A stretch of DNA of 64,000 nucleotides from Nematostella vectensis (Eukaryota > Cnidaria > Anthozoa > Actiniaria > Edwardsiidae): the NCBI RefSeq assembly GCF_932526225.1, contig NC_064036.1, forward strand, positions 7,881,519 to 7,945,518, written 5' to 3'. The translations under genes and the position numbers were made by a program. Shown here piece after piece: positions 57,177 through 64,000 of the stretch (positions are counted from its first letter, which is position 1; every line of letters begins with the position of its first letter). The notes beneath the pieces are model-generated. The model saw nothing but the letters and a program-made list of their open reading frames with translations, searched no databases and had not been told where the DNA came from.

Positions 57177-58711
57177 TAAAATTTTGTCTTAGTACGACAT
57201 CAACACTGTTCCCGACTTTCTGCTGTCTTAATTGTTATTCAAAACTGTATAGAAAATATCTACACCCACCTCCCTCCCGCTGAGGTTGCAGTCAGTGCTG
57301 ATTCCAGACGTTTATTTTTATACATTCACTGAATTTTTGCCCCACCTCCAGGTTTGGCCTCTGATAACGGATCGATCCTTTCTGGGATCATACACATTCG
57401 TAAATGTCTGAAACATGCTTGCTAGAGGGCGAAGAGCATGACCTGATTGAACTCTTTTGAAAATATATCAAGATTTCGATCAACAGATAAAATAAGAGAT
57501 AAGAAAATTCGCCTGACAATGTGAGAAGCGGGTTCTTCTGGAGGGTCACCATAAATCCCCTGAGATCAACAACAGGTTAACAGACTATCTACAGTTTATT
57601 GCTTTTTTATCAACAGACATCCTGCCTACCAGTACCAGTTTGATGTAATACGACACAACACGTCCGGCTCAAAATACATATCTAGTGGAGCACATTAAGT
57701 GTCACGATTCTAATTTTTACTATGGCACAATATTAAGTAATCCACCTCAAATCGGATTTAGTTTTCACAGGAAAGGGTGTCTAACCATCGAACTTGAAAC
57801 AAGACTCAACTCTTTAGCCACTAATGTGGATTCCTCATAGGAGGGTTATTATCAACATGACAACATCAAACAACTTCTGGATGAATATCATAGCGACCCT
57901 GAGAGAAAACGGTGTGTAGTGAGGAGCCAGATGCGTTACAACGGAAACGCACGCATCTTTTGCTGACAACTTGACCGTTAGCGATCAACTTTCATTTAAT
58001 AATTAATAATGTCAGTTACTTTCGTGTCAGTAAAATATAATCAGTATGTTTACTATTTACTAGGCATTAAATGTGTACCTTTGAATAATTTGAAACGTTA
58101 ACTGTTGAAAGTATTACTTTTAGATGTCGGTGTCGTAAATGCTCGTTTTAGCGCCTTGGCGGCGGGGTGTAAATAGGCTATTATTTCAAGACCAGATTCC
58201 TTTTATTTAAAAAAAACTTTCTAAAAAGTTTGATAGTTGAGTCTTTTTTATACAACTTCTTCTTATTTTTCCATTTTCTAAGATAGTTGAGTCTATTGAG
58301 ACTGGGCGGTAAAACGAGCATTTGATTTGTGAGTTACTGAGTCGAAATCCTCTTTCCACTTAAACCCATGCAGATCGCCTGTTTAACGGGCTCAGTGCCC
58401 AAGTCACCACTGAGTGAGATTAGCAGGAAATACCCAAGTCATGGCACACACAAACTTGCATGACAGCAAGCCAAGACTGAAGACTGCCTCACAGAGTGTT
58501 ACAGATACATTTGAAACAATAACAGTTGCGATGAGGCCTAATACATACGTCGAACCCTTTTGTCTTGATAAAATGCCTATACATAGAATAAAATATAAGA
58601 GCATAAAAAATGGAAACCAAACTTCAGCACCAACGTAGTGCCCATCTAAAATAGTTATCTTTTGGGAGTCCCACTCAGCACAGTCAGTGTCCTTGGGCGT
58701 GGTCTCATAGA
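57177..58711. other. Convergent intergenic region (3' ends of two genes)
   Basis: Left part follows the stop codon of the 56298 gene (AATAAA overlaps it at 57174-57179, a good polyadenylation signal). Right part contains the 3' UTR of Smad2/3 on the minus strand; ttttattt strings near 58197 could serve as its poly-A signal. No additional gene is seen. Confidence 0.45.
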
Positions 58712-62773
<4,062 letters not shown>

Positions 62774-64000
62774 CTAAAAAACAAAATAAGAAATATCCAA
62801 GTTAATGTGATATATTTACAAATACGGACTTTGACTTATTGCATTCCATTTTTCAAGTTAAAAAAGGAAGAAATAATCATTGTAGCCAAAATCTATAAAT
62901 CTGGTTGCTTTTTATTCCAAACTCACATCACTTAAACACAGGGTGATGACTCATTGGCTCCTAATAGATTGATAGATAGAAATCAGCCTCTTTCAAAACA
63001 GAGTCGGTCATTTAAGATAGTCAAATTGTAATCCGTAAAGAAAGTTCACGTAAATAATAAATACATGGATATAAGGCTAATTCAGATATGTATATGCTTG
63101 GTAACAAAGGCCATTTGAACTCGAAGAAGAGCATTGTTCAACTTTGGATTGTATAGAGTGTTTATAGGAAAATATTTACTACACAAAAGTCACCTTTCAA
63201 AGATAAGCTTTTAAACAATTTTAGGGGGTCTTGAAAAAAAGACCCCCAAACGTGAAACAGTTATACAAAGAGTAAACCATTTTGTATTCAACAGCCCAGG
63301 TAAAAACGCGAAGCAGAACAAGAAAACATAATGGATTGAAAAAATGTACTCAAAATATTGACTTTGATGGTTGATACGTTAGAAAAAAATAGCGAAAAAA
63401 TGAAGGGAAGAAACGTCTTCGGTTGACAAGGGAGAATTGAGGTAAAGGATGGAAATTACACACCCAAATAAGAGGAAATGACCAATGCAAGAAGGAATTC
63501 CTCAGAGAAAGGAAGTCCGTAAATAGAACGAGAACTCAATAACGAAAATTGAGGTACTTGTTTCAACACAAATTTATTTATTTATAAACTTCGGTATGCG
63601 GTTATGTAAAGGTACATTGTACAAAAAACTCGATAGAGTAAAGTCAGACTTTCTAGTCTTCGAATGCCGTGATGTTCAGATGTTAAAGATAAGAAATCTT
63701 TTGGATATGGTACGCAAAAGAGACAGCTAGCGAAACACTGAGAGAACACAAAAATCACATGCGAGATTCGAACGAGCTGCGCGCAAAGATAAAGAACCCG
63801 TAAAACCTAAACAAGACCACTAGACATGCTAAAAGGCGCTTCAATCATACTCTAGATAAACAGCAAACATAGTGCTAACGCATATGAAAACAACTTGCTC
63901 TGTGGATACGACAAATCTTGAGTTGAATACTTTAAGAGAGCAAATCAAACAAAATTTCGAGTCGAAACCACGAGGCTGCTGCGAAACTTAGCTTCAAACA
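62774..64000. other. Smad2/3 intron to window edge
   Basis: No MH1 exon is recognisable, so the region is read as intron. Near 63763-63835 there is a weak tRNA-like arrangement on the minus strand, discussed under rejected items. Confidence 0.5.

Noticed and set aside
63763..63835. tRNA-like sequence on the minus strand (tctagtggtc A-box-like, cgttcgaatc B-box-like)
   Set aside because: Arms do not fold into a convincing cloverleaf and the spacing is irregular; at best a decayed tRNA-derived repeat.

Overview
This is a gene-dense animal (metazoan) nuclear window. Canonical GT-AG introns, CATT/TG microsatellites, many small hairpin MITEs and abundant minisatellites, together with the gene set (ionotropic glutamate receptor, neprilysin-like M13 peptidase, ephexin-type RhoGEF, CARD caspase, Smad2/3), suggest an early-branching animal. 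An anthozoan cnidarian such as Nematostella is my best guess; that assignment is inference.

Layout: 1-3016 has no gene I can support. 3017-18227 (+) is a 13-exon iGluR whose introns are largely tandem arrays. 18660-19650 is a 22-bp satellite. 20915-21415 (+) is a small secreted-protein gene with a TATA box. 22091-31352 (-) is an 18-exon M13 metallopeptidase. 33262-45666 (-) is a ~24-exon RhoGEF with a long proline- and tyrosine-motif-rich N-terminus and DH-PH-SH3 at the C-terminus. 47276-47941 (-), 48934-49855 (-, pseudogene) and 56298-57176 (+) belong to one unrecognised family of short membrane proteins ending in or containing a DYELVPS-type motif. 51371-53529 (+) is a CARD caspase. 58712-62773 (-) is the linker plus MH2 part of Smad2/3, whose MH1 exons lie beyond the right edge. 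I see no operon-like organisation; the genes are independent units concerned with neurotransmission, extracellular peptide turnover, Rho signalling, apoptosis and TGF-beta/activin signalling.

The most striking structure is not a gene. In three unrelated genes, minisatellites or short tandem duplications are built from splice sites themselves. iGluR exon 3 is preceded by about 41 copies of its own 3' splice site (50-bp unit) and followed by about 11 copies of its own exon end plus 5' splice site (38-bp unit). iGluR exon 11 and M13 exon 12 are followed by arrays repeating exon end plus donor, and the M13 intron 12 consists almost entirely of them (19-bp unit, about 42 copies). RhoGEF exon 18 is followed by two diverged copies of its own end plus donor. 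The pattern suggests a recurrent process (splice-site-seeded tandem amplification, possibly tied to intron growth or birth) and predicts decoy or alternative splicing.

Exon coordinates were derived by hand from reading-frame continuity, GT/AG sites and family knowledge; no alignment or transcript evidence was available.
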